Shown: positions 1 through 7,174 of the stretch, one piece after another
Position numbering within the stretch: position 1 is the stretch's first letter
How the letters are laid out: every line of letters starts with the position of its first letter
Source: Selenomonadaceae bacterium
GTDB taxonomy: Bacteria > Bacillota > Negativicutes > Selenomonadales > Selenomonadaceae
DNA length: 64,000 bases
Direction of reading: 5' to 3'
Assembly (NCBI GenBank): GCA_017476005.1
Contig: JAFVEM010000038.1
Location: 1 to 64,000, forward strand
Notes under the pieces: model-generated
Seen by the model: only the letters and a program-made list of their open reading frames with translations
What the model was told of the DNA's origin: nothing
Database searches by the model: none
Position numbers and translations under genes: made by a program

Positions 1-72
1 AACGGCATAAATGTTGTATATGCCCTAGAATGCCTGTGCACAGGTAAGCCGTTATCTCTAACACAAATACTG

Positions 73-111
73 ACCAAAGACGCAGACCGGTAAAAAGTCT
101 GCGCCTTTGGT
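73..111. terminator. Rho-independent terminator-like hairpin
   Basis: A 15-bp near-perfect stem (73-87 with 97-111, one G-T pair) is followed on the plus strand by a T-rich stretch. It probably ends a gene lying left of the window. The rest of 1-142 shows no coding potential that I can support. Confidence 0.6.
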
Positions 112-142
112 ATGCTTATTTTATTGCCCGTGAATAGTAACC

Positions 143-206
143 AAGGGCGACAGACTGTTAAAAATTTTTTTCAACTTGGGGCTTGCCAAAGGTCACTACA
201 TAACAG
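143..206 (+). mobile_element. IS110-family 3' end remnant (left copy)
   Basis: This stretch ends in the sequence ctacataacag at 206 and matches, with a few indels, the minus-strand segment 4538-4478 that lies behind the IS110 transposase remnant. Both contain the blocks aagggcgacagactg, caaagg and cactacataacag. No transposase coding sequence remains here. The fragment directly abuts the truncated flgT-like gene start (207-256), so the element or a recombination event cut that gene. Confidence 0.6.
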
Positions 207-256
207 AAAGCATGGCATGCACCGGTCGTTAGATGTGGCCTTTTTGACCATTCCAT
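207..256 (-). pseudogene. Truncated 5' end of flgT-like gene
   Basis: On the minus strand a ribosome-binding sequence (270-257) and a start codon (256-254) are followed by codons for MEWSKR. From the ribosome-binding site through codon 5, 28 bases are identical to the start of the intact flgT-like gene at 55018. Similarity becomes weak after codon 6 and ends at the IS110 end. The relic lies directly downstream of the two flagellin genes and on the same strand, so it would have been the third gene of that operon. That this was once a full paralogue is inference; only the start region is visible. Confidence 0.6.
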
Positions 257-292
257 AGTCCATCACCCTCAATCCCTACATAAATCAAAACT

Positions 293-2131
293 CTACTGCA
301 ACAAACTCAGCACGCTGGAAATATCTTGATTGGCTTGCGCCAGCATAGACTGCGCCGCTTGGGAGAGTACATTGTGCTTGGTGTATTCCACCATTTCTTT
401 GGCCATATCGGCATCGCGAATGGTGCTTTCCGACAATTGGACATTTTCCCCCATGACGGTGAGATTGGAAATGGTGTAATCCAGTCTGGCAATGGCCGCC
501 CCCATGGTGGTCTGTTCCCCCAAGGCCACCTCCAGAGCATCGTCAAAGAGCGCGATGGCCGCTTCGGCGTTTTCTATCGGATTTACCTGCACCGTACTGC
601 GATCGGTGTAACGAATCCCTAACGCTTCGGCGCGTAAGTCGCCAAAGAGAATATTCATGGCTTGACCGGCTTTCGTGCCGATTTGCAATTTCAGCAAGCC
701 CACATCTTTCATATAACTGTCCGGCCAGATTACGGTCAGCCCGTAATCTTCGTAGTAGGTGGATGCCTCCGGCGGCAATGTCCAGCTGGAAATAGGGCCT
801 TGCTCGGGGACAATGCTTTCAGCGGTTTTGGTTTCGCTACCGCCTACGTCGGAACCGCTGATAGAGCCGGTGTCTTCGTTATCCATATAGATGCCGCAAT
901 AATTCTCTAAGAAAGCTTTGGCCGACGCGGTGCCCGTCCCCCCGTAGCTTTGCAAATCGTTTAAGTAGGCTTGCCTCAAGGCCGCTTCACTACCGTATAA
1001 TCCCCCGGAACAAGCGGCAAGGGCGCCGTCGTAATTGGCCTGCGCGCTGCCGGTGGCATTGTCCAAATAATTGATGAAATCCTGCATTACCTGTAACTGA
1101 GAATTGCCGGTGGCTGCGGCGGCGGTTTTCGTCAGATAATGCAACACGGAATAACCCACTGCGTAAGCCGAAGCCCCTTCGTCATAGGTGCCGTTAAGCA
1201 CCCCCGACACATTGCTGTACTGGCTTTGCATGGCGTAGTTTAATATCGTACCGTAACGAAAGTCGTCTATGCCGTGCATATATTCGGCGGAACCTTCCAC
1301 TATATATTTGGGCAAATCGCCGAAGTAGTTGATATTGGCCGCCATGGCCGCATGGGTCATCTCGTGCGCCAGTACTCGGTCAAGATACCCTGCGCCGCCT
1401 CCGGCATCGCCGTTGAGGTCGCCGGTGTTAAAATTGTCGTAATAGTGCATATTCACTACTAAACTTAGTGACGTGGCTTCACCGGCACTATTGGCCGTGT
1501 AGCTTACATAGGCCAAGGCGCTGCTGTCCGGCTCATCGCTGAAAGAAACGGTTATCGTGTCAATGGTGGTGCCGGCCTCATCAAAGGAAAGCCCGTAGGA
1601 ATCCTCGATTAGCCCGAGGCAAAGATCCATCCACTCGCTGTACATCCCCTTGACAATAGCCGCCTGTTTTCCGCTGAGTCCGTCGGTACAAACGATTTGT
1701 ATCATGGGGAGTTGCCCGTTGAGGAGAGTTTTGCCGTTGTAGCTGACGTTGGCGTTATGGTCTATCTGGTCGATTAACTCATCCACTTCTTTTTGAATGG
1801 TAGCTCTGTCAAGATCCGTGTTGTGATCGTTGGCGGCATTGATGGCCTTTTCTTTGAGGGTTTTCAGTATGTCAATGGTGGATTGCGCCGCTCCCTCGGC
1901 GGTGCGCAGGATATTCTGCCCGGTCTGGGCGTTTTGCACGTCTTGCCCGAGGCCGCGAATTTGCACGCGCATCCGCTCGGATATAGCGTATTCCGCCGCC
2001 CCGTCGCCGGCGCTGTTTATTTTCATGCCGCTGGAGATCTTGGCCAGCGCCTTATTAAGGCGGCTGTTGTTATTTCCCAAGGTTATCAACGACTGGGCGG
2101 CGGCCCCGTTGTGCATTATTTTCATGCTCAT
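293..2131 (-). CDS. Flagellin with inserted zinc metallopeptidase (flagellinolysin-like)
   Basis: A 612-residue flagellin. Residues 1-140 are the N-terminal D0/D1 helices (LNKALAKISSGMKINSAGDG). Residues about 500-612 are the C-terminal flagellin helices, ending in ANQDISSVLSLLQ. Between them lies a globular insert with HEMTH at 256-260 and downstream glutamates at 279 and 283 (EGSAEY), a gluzincin-type zinc site. This layout matches flagellinolysin, a known family whose flagellar filaments are proteolytic. The start is ATG at 2131, 32 bp after the stop of the upstream flagellin, so both should be co-transcribed. Its filament would carry many surface-exposed protease sites. The substrate cannot be told from sequence. 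The family call is secure; activity is inferred. Confidence 0.93.
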   Translation of the reverse strand: MSMKIMHNGAAAQSLITLGNNNSRLNKALAKISSGMKINSAGDGAAEYAISERMRVQIRGLGQDVQNAQTGQNILRTAEGAAQSTIDILKTLKEKAINAANDHNTDLDRATIQKEVDELIDQIDHNANVSYNGKTLLNGQLPMIQIVCTDGLSGKQAAIVKGMYSEWMDLCLGLIEDSYGLSFDEAGTTIDTITVSFSDEPDSSALAYVSYTANSAGEATSLSLVVNMHYYDNFNTGDLNGDAGGGAGYLDRVLAHEMTHAAMAANINYFGDLPKYIVEGSAEYMHGIDDFRYGTILNYAMQSQYSNVSGVLNGTYDEGASAYAVGYSVLHYLTKTAAAATGNSQLQVMQDFINYLDNATGSAQANYDGALAACSGGLYGSEAALRQAYLNDLQSYGGTGTASAKAFLENYCGIYMDNEDTGSISGSDVGGSETKTAESIVPEQGPISSWTLPPEASTYYEDYGLTVIWPDSYMKDVGLLKLQIGTKAGQAMNILFGDLRAEALGIRYTDRSTVQVNPIENAEAAIALFDDALEVALGEQTTMGAAIARLDYTISNLTVMGENVQLSESTIRDADMAKEMVEYTKHNVLSQAAQSMLAQANQDISSVLSLLQ

Positions 2132-2163
2132 GGTTACTTATCGCCTCAATTCTGCCGTATAGC

Positions 2164-4296
2164 TCATTCTAAAAGCGATAGTACGCTGGACATAGCTTGA
2201 TTAGCCTGCGCCAACATGGATTGAGAAGCTTGCGCTAGGATGTTGTGCTTGGTATGCTCCAGCATTTCTTTAGCTATATCTGCGTCTCTTATGGTGCTTT
2301 CAGAGGCTTGGGTGTTCTCACTGGCCGTGACTAAATTGCTCTCGGTGTACTCCAGCCGGGAGATGTAGGAACCGACGGTGGTAGCCTCACCTATGGCATA
2401 ATCCAGCGCCCCGTCAATCACGCGAATAGCCACGGTAGCATCGTGTTGGGTGGTTACTATGGCATCGGCTAACGACATACTCCCCGCCTCGTTCAAAATG
2501 GCTTTTAATTGGGGATTCTGCGCTAAGTCATACCCGTCTTCTGCGGTGGGAATTTCTCCCTTTAGCGCGTCAGATTGCATATCTCCAATATAGCAATAAA
2601 GTGCCTGACCGGATTTGGTGCCGTGATGAATCACCAAAGGATGCCCTGAGATGGGAGTAGCAATTTCGCCGGCAATAGCAGCATGCCCGTCTCTACCATT
2701 ACCGATTCCTGAATAGGGGAAAAAAAGTTGGGTATCATCGGTATAAGCGGTAGATGGGTCAATATTTGCCAGCGTATCTCCGTCTATACGTATCATGTTT
2801 ATATAGCCATTATATCCAGTACCGATCACCGCCCCATCTTCGCTGGTATGTTGGATTGTAACATCACTGCCAATAACTACGTCTTGGGCTGTACTTCCAT
2901 TCTGTCCTGAGCCTATACCTGCCCCTTTCGTAGAAAAAGACGTTATGTTCGTTCCGGGGTAAATTGATATGTTGCCACAGCTACTCGCATCGCCTGCCCC
3001 AATGCAAGCACTAAGATTCCCATGAAGCTCCAAATTTGAATTCGCAATTTCGATATTACCGCAAGTACAATTGGGAAAACCGGAGCCTATGCCGGTATCG
3101 GTACAAATTGTTGATATATCAGAATCGACAATTAAGATATCGCCGCAGGAGGCACCACCGGAGCCGCTACCTATGGCCGCATGGTAAGCGCCATTGCCAT
3201 ATCCATTGGCATCAACCGTTCCGGCATTGGAAGCTATAACCGAATTCTCAATTTGAATATTGCCGACTGTGCCACCTATACCACTACCTATTGACGCGCC
3301 TGCCCCACCACCGAAAGAGGTATTATCAAAAGTAATGTTTGCATCGCATATACCAATGTCGCCGCATGTTCCACCTTGGTCAGAGCCTATGCCTGCTCCC
3401 TGTTGATGCCCCGAAATGGTAAGCGTGCTTGTACCATCCCCCTGCACCACCAAGCCTCCGCCGACGTTTATGATCGCGGTACTCCCCGACGCAGAGCCTT
3501 TCAAGCTATTGTCGCCCCTAATGCTCAGTACATTGTTGTCACCTTGGAAATTAATGATGTTGTCATCATCTGAATTAGTTATATCGAGTCCGTCAATCCA
3601 AAGATTTGCTCCGCCGCCACTAGGCCCTATTATATTTACATTGGTCAACCCGGTTCCCGACAGCTGGACATTCTTGGCTTTTATATTGATTGTGCCGCTA
3701 AAATCGCTGGGGATGGTATAGACACCGTCGGAATCTATGGTTGCGCTTGTGGCGCCTGTGTCGGGGTCAACGTCAACCGTGAAAGTTCCCGATACAGTAG
3801 GTTGAGACACGTTTTTCCATACGGTACTGTAGTTTAGGGGGGGCATTGAAGAACTAGGTGTCGAGCGGCCATAGCCTCCACGCAGCAACACTTTTCCATT
3901 ATAATTCGTCGTATTGGCAATATCATCAATGGTGAACACTCGCTCATCGAACTCTTGCTGCAAGATTTGCCTGTCAGCATCGCTGTTATGGTCGTTGGCC
4001 GCATTGATTGCCAGTTCCTTCAGGCTTCTTAACTCGCTTACGATGTTCTCAATGCCACCGGCAGCCACGCGCAGCATCGAGCGGCCATTCTGTACGTTTT
4101 GCACATCCTGATAAAGCGCGCGCAATCGCACTTGCATTTTCGCGCTGATAGCAAAGCCTGAGGCATCGTCCCCGGCACTGTTTAGCTTCACGCCGGAGGC
4201 CAACTTCCTCAATGCCTCGTTGCGTCGATTGATATTCCTGTTTACTTCACCAATCGAGAGCGTAGCTGCCATATTGTTCATCACTTTCATTGACAC
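2164..4296 (-). CDS. Flagellin with repeat-rich beta-helix-like insert
   Basis: A 710-residue flagellin. N-terminal flagellin helices span residues 1-140 and the C-terminal flagellin domain about 610-710 (ISRLEYTESNL, ANQAMSSVLSLLE). The roughly 450-residue insert contains eight IGxG-type repeats near residues 303, 336, 375, 403, 432, 461, 491 and 531. Several read IGSGxxGxxCGDIxI. This pattern resembles the parallel beta-helix repeats of Cthe_2159-like carbohydrate-binding surface proteins, so a glycan-binding or adhesive role is plausible but unproven. Repeat-region cysteines (CGDI, CTCGN) are unusual for a flagellin. The GTG start at 4296 is chosen because GGGAG lies 9 nt upstream; an ATG at 4290 is possible. 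It is the first gene of the flagellin operon, behind the 68-bp promoter element. Confidence 0.9.
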   Translation of the reverse strand: MSMKVMNNMAATLSIGEVNRNINRRNEALRKLASGVKLNSAGDDASGFAISAKMQVRLRALYQDVQNVQNGRSMLRVAAGGIENIVSELRSLKELAINAANDHNSDADRQILQQEFDERVFTIDDIANTTNYNGKVLLRGGYGRSTPSSSMPPLNYSTVWKNVSQPTVSGTFTVDVDPDTGATSATIDSDGVYTIPSDFSGTINIKAKNVQLSGTGLTNVNIIGPSGGGANLWIDGLDITNSDDDNIINFQGDNNVLSIRGDNSLKGSASGSTAIINVGGGLVVQGDGTSTLTISGHQQGAGIGSDQGGTCGDIGICDANITFDNTSFGGGAGASIGSGIGGTVGNIQIENSVIASNAGTVDANGYGNGAYHAAIGSGSGGASCGDILIVDSDISTICTDTGIGSGFPNCTCGNIEIANSNLELHGNLSACIGAGDASSCGNISIYPGTNITSFSTKGAGIGSGQNGSTAQDVVIGSDVTIQHTSEDGAVIGTGYNGYINMIRIDGDTLANIDPSTAYTDDTQLFFPYSGIGNGRDGHAAIAGEIATPISGHPLVIHHGTKSGQALYCYIGDMQSDALKGEIPTAEDGYDLAQNPQLKAILNEAGSMSLADAIVTTQHDATVAIRVIDGALDYAIGEATTVGSYISRLEYTESNLVTASENTQASESTIRDADIAKEMLEHTKHNILAQASQSMLAQANQAMSSVLSLLE

Positions 4297-4404
4297 GCGC
4301 CTTCACTCCCTTGTCTCTCTGTGATCGTCATGGCCATCATCTCTTTCATCCCTGCTTCATTTCGCGAGCGAGCGGAAAAAGTCTATACACCTATTCGTAA
4401 TACT

Positions 4405-4472
4405 TATATCGTGAAGTTTCTTCATAAACTTAATACTATCTGTGGAAATTTTTCACATCTTTTGTCGCCAAT
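4405..4472 (-). promoter_or_regulatory. 68-bp element with sigma-28-like promoter, flagellin copy
   Basis: Read on the minus strand, this 68-bp block is identical at 64 positions, without gaps, to 54901-54968 upstream of the flgT-like operon. It contains TTAA (4433-4430), a 16-bp spacer and CACGATAT (4413-4406). This fits the SigD/FliA pattern TAAA-N15-GCCGATAT. The spacer holds a dyad, AAGTTT-N6-AAACTT; two of the four differences fall in the N6 loop, so the arms are conserved. It lies 109 bp upstream of the flagellin start. Promoter function is inferred. Confidence 0.6.
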
Positions 4473-4874
4473 CGTTACTGTTATGTAGTGGCCTTTGTCA
4501 AGCCTCAATTTAAAAAATTTTGTCAGTCTGTCGCCCTTGCCCGAAGGCATATTGAAAAATCGCTCATTGGCTTTATCGGCGTAGGCAATGACTTCAGCAG
4601 AGTTCCCGTACTGCCGCGCTTTCAGTGCTTTCGATTTGTAGCCAATTTTGCCGCGCCCGTAACATTGCGCAGCTTCCGTCAACAACCGTCTCAAATGTGA
4701 GTTCCCTGCTTTGGTGATACTCAGACGGTTTTGATTATCGCTACTGGAACGCTCTCCAAGGACAAGTCCCAAGAAGGACGCATATTGTTCTGGTTTTTGA
4801 AAACGGTGGAAATCTCCTGTTTCGACAACCAGTGCCAACGCCGTATGAGTGCGAATCCCAATCATGCCCCTCAA
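4422..4874 (-). pseudogene. IS110-family transposase, C-terminal remnant
   Basis: A 150-codon open frame encodes the C-terminal transposase_20 region of IS110 enzymes: IGIRTHTALALVVETGDF, YASFLGLVLGERSS and ITKAGNSHLRRLLTEAAQCYG are diagnostic. The N-terminal DEDD catalytic half is absent. The C-terminal end appears frameshifted after ADKANERFF and reads through the IS end (about 4478) into the 68-bp promoter element. The upstream boundary coincides with the tRNA promoter region. No function is expected. Confidence 0.85.
4478..4538 (-). mobile_element. IS110-family 3' end remnant (right copy)
   Basis: On the minus strand this is the 3' end of the IS110 element, ending with ctacataacag at 4478. 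It matches 143-206 on the plus strand. The two copies are inverted, with their 3' ends facing inward toward the flagellin pair. Confidence 0.65.
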
Positions 4875-4901
4875 AAAATTTAGCCGATGACAAAAAAACT
4901 C

Positions 4902-4930
4902 TTGACAAGGAGTAGGCAGCTAACTATAAT
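4902..4930 (+). promoter_or_regulatory. Sigma-A promoter of the tRNA cluster
   Basis: A consensus TTGACA (4902-4907) and TATAAT (4925-4930) are separated by exactly 17 bp. The first tRNA starts 17 bp downstream, so all four tRNA genes are probably transcribed from here. Confidence 0.9.
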
Positions 4931-4946
4931 AGCTCTTGTCAGTCAC

Positions 4947-5022
4947 GCGGAAATAGCTCAGTTGGTAGAGCATCACCTTGCCAAGGTGGGGGTCGCGAGT
5001 TCGAGTCTCGTTTTCCGCTCCA
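4947..5022 (+). tRNA. tRNA-Gly (GCC)
   Basis: A 76-nt cloverleaf with acceptor pairs GCGGAAA/TTTCCGC, anticodon loop TTGCCAA (GCC), T-loop TTCGAGT and encoded CCA. First of four clustered tRNA genes. Confidence 0.95.
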
Positions 5023-5031
5023 CTTTCTTAT

Positions 5032-5108
5032 GGGCCTATAGTTCAGTTGGTTAGAGCAACCGGCTCATAACCGGTCGGTCCTTGGTTCGAGTCCAAGTGG
5101 GCCCACCA
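5032..5108 (+). tRNA. tRNA with CAU anticodon (Ile2 or elongator Met)
   Basis: A 77-nt cloverleaf with acceptor GGGCCTA/TGGGCCC, anticodon loop CTCATAA (CAT) and encoded CCA. The body resembles Bacillus tRNA-Ile2, whose C34 is modified to lysidine by TilS, more than the elongator tRNA-Met. Sequence alone does not settle which amino acid it carries. Confidence 0.9.
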
Positions 5109-5136
5109 AAAAATTTCATACGGTTTTGCGCAATAT

Positions 5137-5214
5137 GACTCAGTAGCTCAGCTGGATTAGAGTATTTGACTACGAATCAAAGGGTCGGGGGTTCGAGTCC
5201 CTCCTGGGTCACCA
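5137..5214 (+). tRNA. tRNA-Arg (ACG)
   Basis: A 78-nt cloverleaf with acceptor GACTCAG/CTGGGTC, anticodon loop CTACGAA (ACG) and encoded CCA. A34 would be deaminated to inosine to read CGN codons. Confidence 0.93.
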
Positions 5215-5218
5215 TTGT

Positions 5219-5304
5219 GGGTAGGTGGCCGAGTGGTTAAAGGCAACAGACTGTAAATCTGTCATCTTCGGATTACGATGGTTCGAATCCATCCCTGCCC
5301 ACCA
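5219..5304 (+). tRNA. tRNA-Tyr (GTA)
   Basis: An 86-nt class II tRNA with acceptor GGGTAGG/CCTGCCC, anticodon loop CTGTAAA (GTA), a long variable arm around 5263-5279 and encoded CCA. Last tRNA before the terminator. Confidence 0.93.
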
Positions 5305-5316
5305 CCATGCCATTTA

Positions 5317-5342
5317 AGCGTCGCGAAGGCGGCGCTTTTTTT
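5317..5342 (+). terminator. Terminator of the tRNA cluster
   Basis: An 8-bp stem (5317-5324 with 5329-5336) with a GAAG loop is followed by seven T. Typical intrinsic terminator directly after tRNA-Tyr. Confidence 0.85.
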
Positions 5343-5354
5343 GTGCCGTAATAC

Positions 5355-5383
5355 TTGCCGTGGCGGCTGTTTTAGGTTATACT
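5355..5383 (+). promoter_or_regulatory. Sigma-A-type promoter for the 5430 gene
   Basis: TTGCCG (5355-5360) and TATACT (5378-5383) have 17-bp spacing. They sit between the tRNA terminator and the exported-protein gene and probably drive the run from 5430 to metA. Confidence 0.6.
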
Positions 5384-5429
5384 GAGGAGAATTTATAAAA
5401 CAAAGCGCAGTTATAGAAAGGCGGTTCCT

Positions 5430-6404
5430 ATGAACAAACGAATTTTGCTTTTGCCACTTATGCTGAGTACCATGACGCTACTTTTTGCACCGACTTCCGA
5501 CGTAAGCGGAGCCGCCGCTAAGGCGCAAGTCGTCGTGGAAGCTAAGGCCAGCAGCGCCGTCAAAAACGACCAGTCGCCGGCAACTAAGCTACCCAAGCAA
5601 ACCCAAGATCGCTGGTATTGGCTGTACTCCGACAAAAACTACAGCAAGTTCTTCGACCCCACCTCGGTGGTGGTAATGCACTCCGTTACGGGGAAGGACA
5701 AGAAAAAAATCCCCACGGAGATTCAGGCCATTATCAAAACCGGCTACAGTTACGGCGGCGCCAAGGAAACCATCGCCACCTTTGGCATCGGCGAAGTGGT
5801 CACAAGTCCCAATCAGCTGGCCTCCAGCATCGCCACCGTCAGTGTTAATCCCCAAAATCGCACGCTCCAGTACCTAAAAGAGGATTTCTACGATCCCCAA
5901 GGGCAGGTGGTCTGGTCCAGAGCCAACGGAGCCGCCAAGGAGGTAAACTCCCAAGAGTTTGATGAATCCTTCTACGCCGCCATTGTGGATGCGGTTTTCC
6001 GACAGGGAGAAATGGAACGCTGTCAGGCCAAAGACCGCTGGATTGACCTGTGGAAGGAAAGCGACGGCAAGGGTATGCTCACCTCCGCCACCGCCGACAC
6101 CAGCACCATGCGGCTCAGGGGCGACAACCTTATTTTCTGGGAGTGGCTGGAGCGTAAGGATGCCAAAAACAACGTGCTGGAAATAAAATTTATGAAGAAA
6201 GCCGTGAATCTCCCCAATAACACGGAACGGGTCATCATACTGAACTACTGGAGTCCCGGCACGAACTGGGAAACGGTGGAGGACGATATGGCCGGTTCCT
6301 ACCGCCTAATCCAGCTAAAGGATCCAGACTACAAGGGACTGGTGCGCTTGCAAGCCTTTGCCAAAGGCTATTCTTCTTGGGTGAAGCGCTACAGCTTGGA
6401 GTAG
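5430..6404 (+). CDS. Exported protein of unknown function
   Basis: 324 residues with a Sec signal peptide (MNKRILLLPLMLSTMTLLFA, cleavage near SGAAA). The mature part has two tryptophan/tyrosine-rich repeats that begin RWYWLYSDKNYSKFFDP and KDRWIDLWKES. These resemble the short surface-adhesin-like repeats of exported proteins in Negativicutes, but I cannot name a family. Expected in the periplasm or at the outer membrane. The start has a good upstream AAGGCGG. It is separated by only 4 bp from the next gene, so the two are coupled. Confidence 0.8.
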   Translation: MNKRILLLPLMLSTMTLLFAPTSDVSGAAAKAQVVVEAKASSAVKNDQSPATKLPKQTQDRWYWLYSDKNYSKFFDPTSVVVMHSVTGKDKKKIPTEIQAIIKTGYSYGGAKETIATFGIGEVVTSPNQLASSIATVSVNPQNRTLQYLKEDFYDPQGQVVWSRANGAAKEVNSQEFDESFYAAIVDAVFRQGEMERCQAKDRWIDLWKESDGKGMLTSATADTSTMRLRGDNLIFWEWLERKDAKNNVLEIKFMKKAVNLPNNTERVIILNYWSPGTNWETVEDDMAGSYRLIQLKDPDYKGLVRLQAFAKGYSSWVKRYSLE

Positions 6405-6408
6405 CAAA

Positions 6409-7167
6409 ATGTTAAAGACTTTGCCCCGGCTGGATTTTTGCAGAGACCACCGGGAGGATTTAGCTCCGGGCTACCGCCAATTCGGCAGACGGCGTTACCT
6501 CAGTATTCCTCGGGACATCGAGTTTGAACTCCGGGAAACGGATTTTTGCCATGATGTTTTGGTGGGGGCACTGCGCAGTCGTCGCCAGTTTCAAACGGCG
6601 CTTGCGGCTCGCTTCTACCACTTACCGGTTACTTGTCTCAGCAAAGACGACCTGCCTATAAGGTGGATTGCCCTTTATCAATCCAAAGCTATTTTCCGGC
6701 AAAAGTCCGGTATTCGCTACTACGGTCGGGTGACCGGAGTGCAAATCATGCCAAGGCGCGAGATAACGGAACTGCCGAAGAACTCCGGCGCGTGGTACTA
6801 TCGCTTCACGGTGGCCGCGTGGCAAGAGCTTTCGCCGCCGCTGGCCGCCATGGAGGTTGGGGTCATGCCCCTGCTGCTTACGAATTTCTTTCTTCTGCGG
6901 CACGGCGCAGCCACGCCGGAATTAACATTAAACACGGCTGAGGAATATCGTTTTTTTTATCTGTTGCGCCGGGGCGTTGCCCTAATGGCCGCCGGGGAAT
7001 ACATTACCCTAAGAATCCGGGAGGCCGAAGTGGTACTCAAGAATAACTATCTCCGACTGTACTCGGGTCAAAAACTGCTGGGCGCCCGGTCGGCCGGTGT
7101 GTATTATGTGTCCCCCGGAGCCGTTACCGCTTATTTTTATCGGCTGGCCACCGCTCAGAGGAGTTGA
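6409..7167 (+). CDS. Conserved protein of unknown function
   Basis: 252 residues, soluble, arginine-rich, without signal peptide or membrane segment. Recognisable blocks are [18 protein letters not shown] and [13 protein letters not shown] near residues 80-145, then a leucine-rich part with [10 protein letters not shown] and [12 protein letters not shown]. This pattern recurs in uncharacterised, sometimes nuclease-associated, Firmicutes proteins, but I cannot assign a function. Translation is probably coupled to the upstream gene: GGAG lies within the last codons of that gene and the stop is 4 bp away. metA follows after 7 bp. Confidence 0.7.
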   Translation: MLKTLPRLDFCRDHREDLAPGYRQFGRRRYLSIPRDIEFELRETDFCHDVLVGALRSRRQFQTALAARFYHLPVTCLSKDDLPIRWIALYQSKAIFRQKSGIRYYGRVTGVQIMPRREITELPKNSGAWYYRFTVAAWQELSPPLAAMEVGVMPLLLTNFFLLRHGAATPELTLNTAEEYRFFYLLRRGVALMAAGEYITLRIREAEVVLKNNYLRLYSGQKLLGARSAGVYYVSPGAVTAYFYRLATAQRS

Positions 7168-7174
7168 TAACAAG

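Noticed and set aside
3300-3420. Repeats in the flagellin insert as a CRISPR-like or DNA tandem array.
   Set aside because: The repetition is at protein level (IGxG motifs with 28-40 residue spacing) and is not conserved as DNA repeats.
4405-4472. Reading the 68-bp repeat as another IS110 end, because the transposase frame runs into it.
   Set aside because: The matched IS ends stop at ctacataacag (4478 and 206). The 68-bp element lies outside this border, and the copy at 54901 has no IS sequence next to it.
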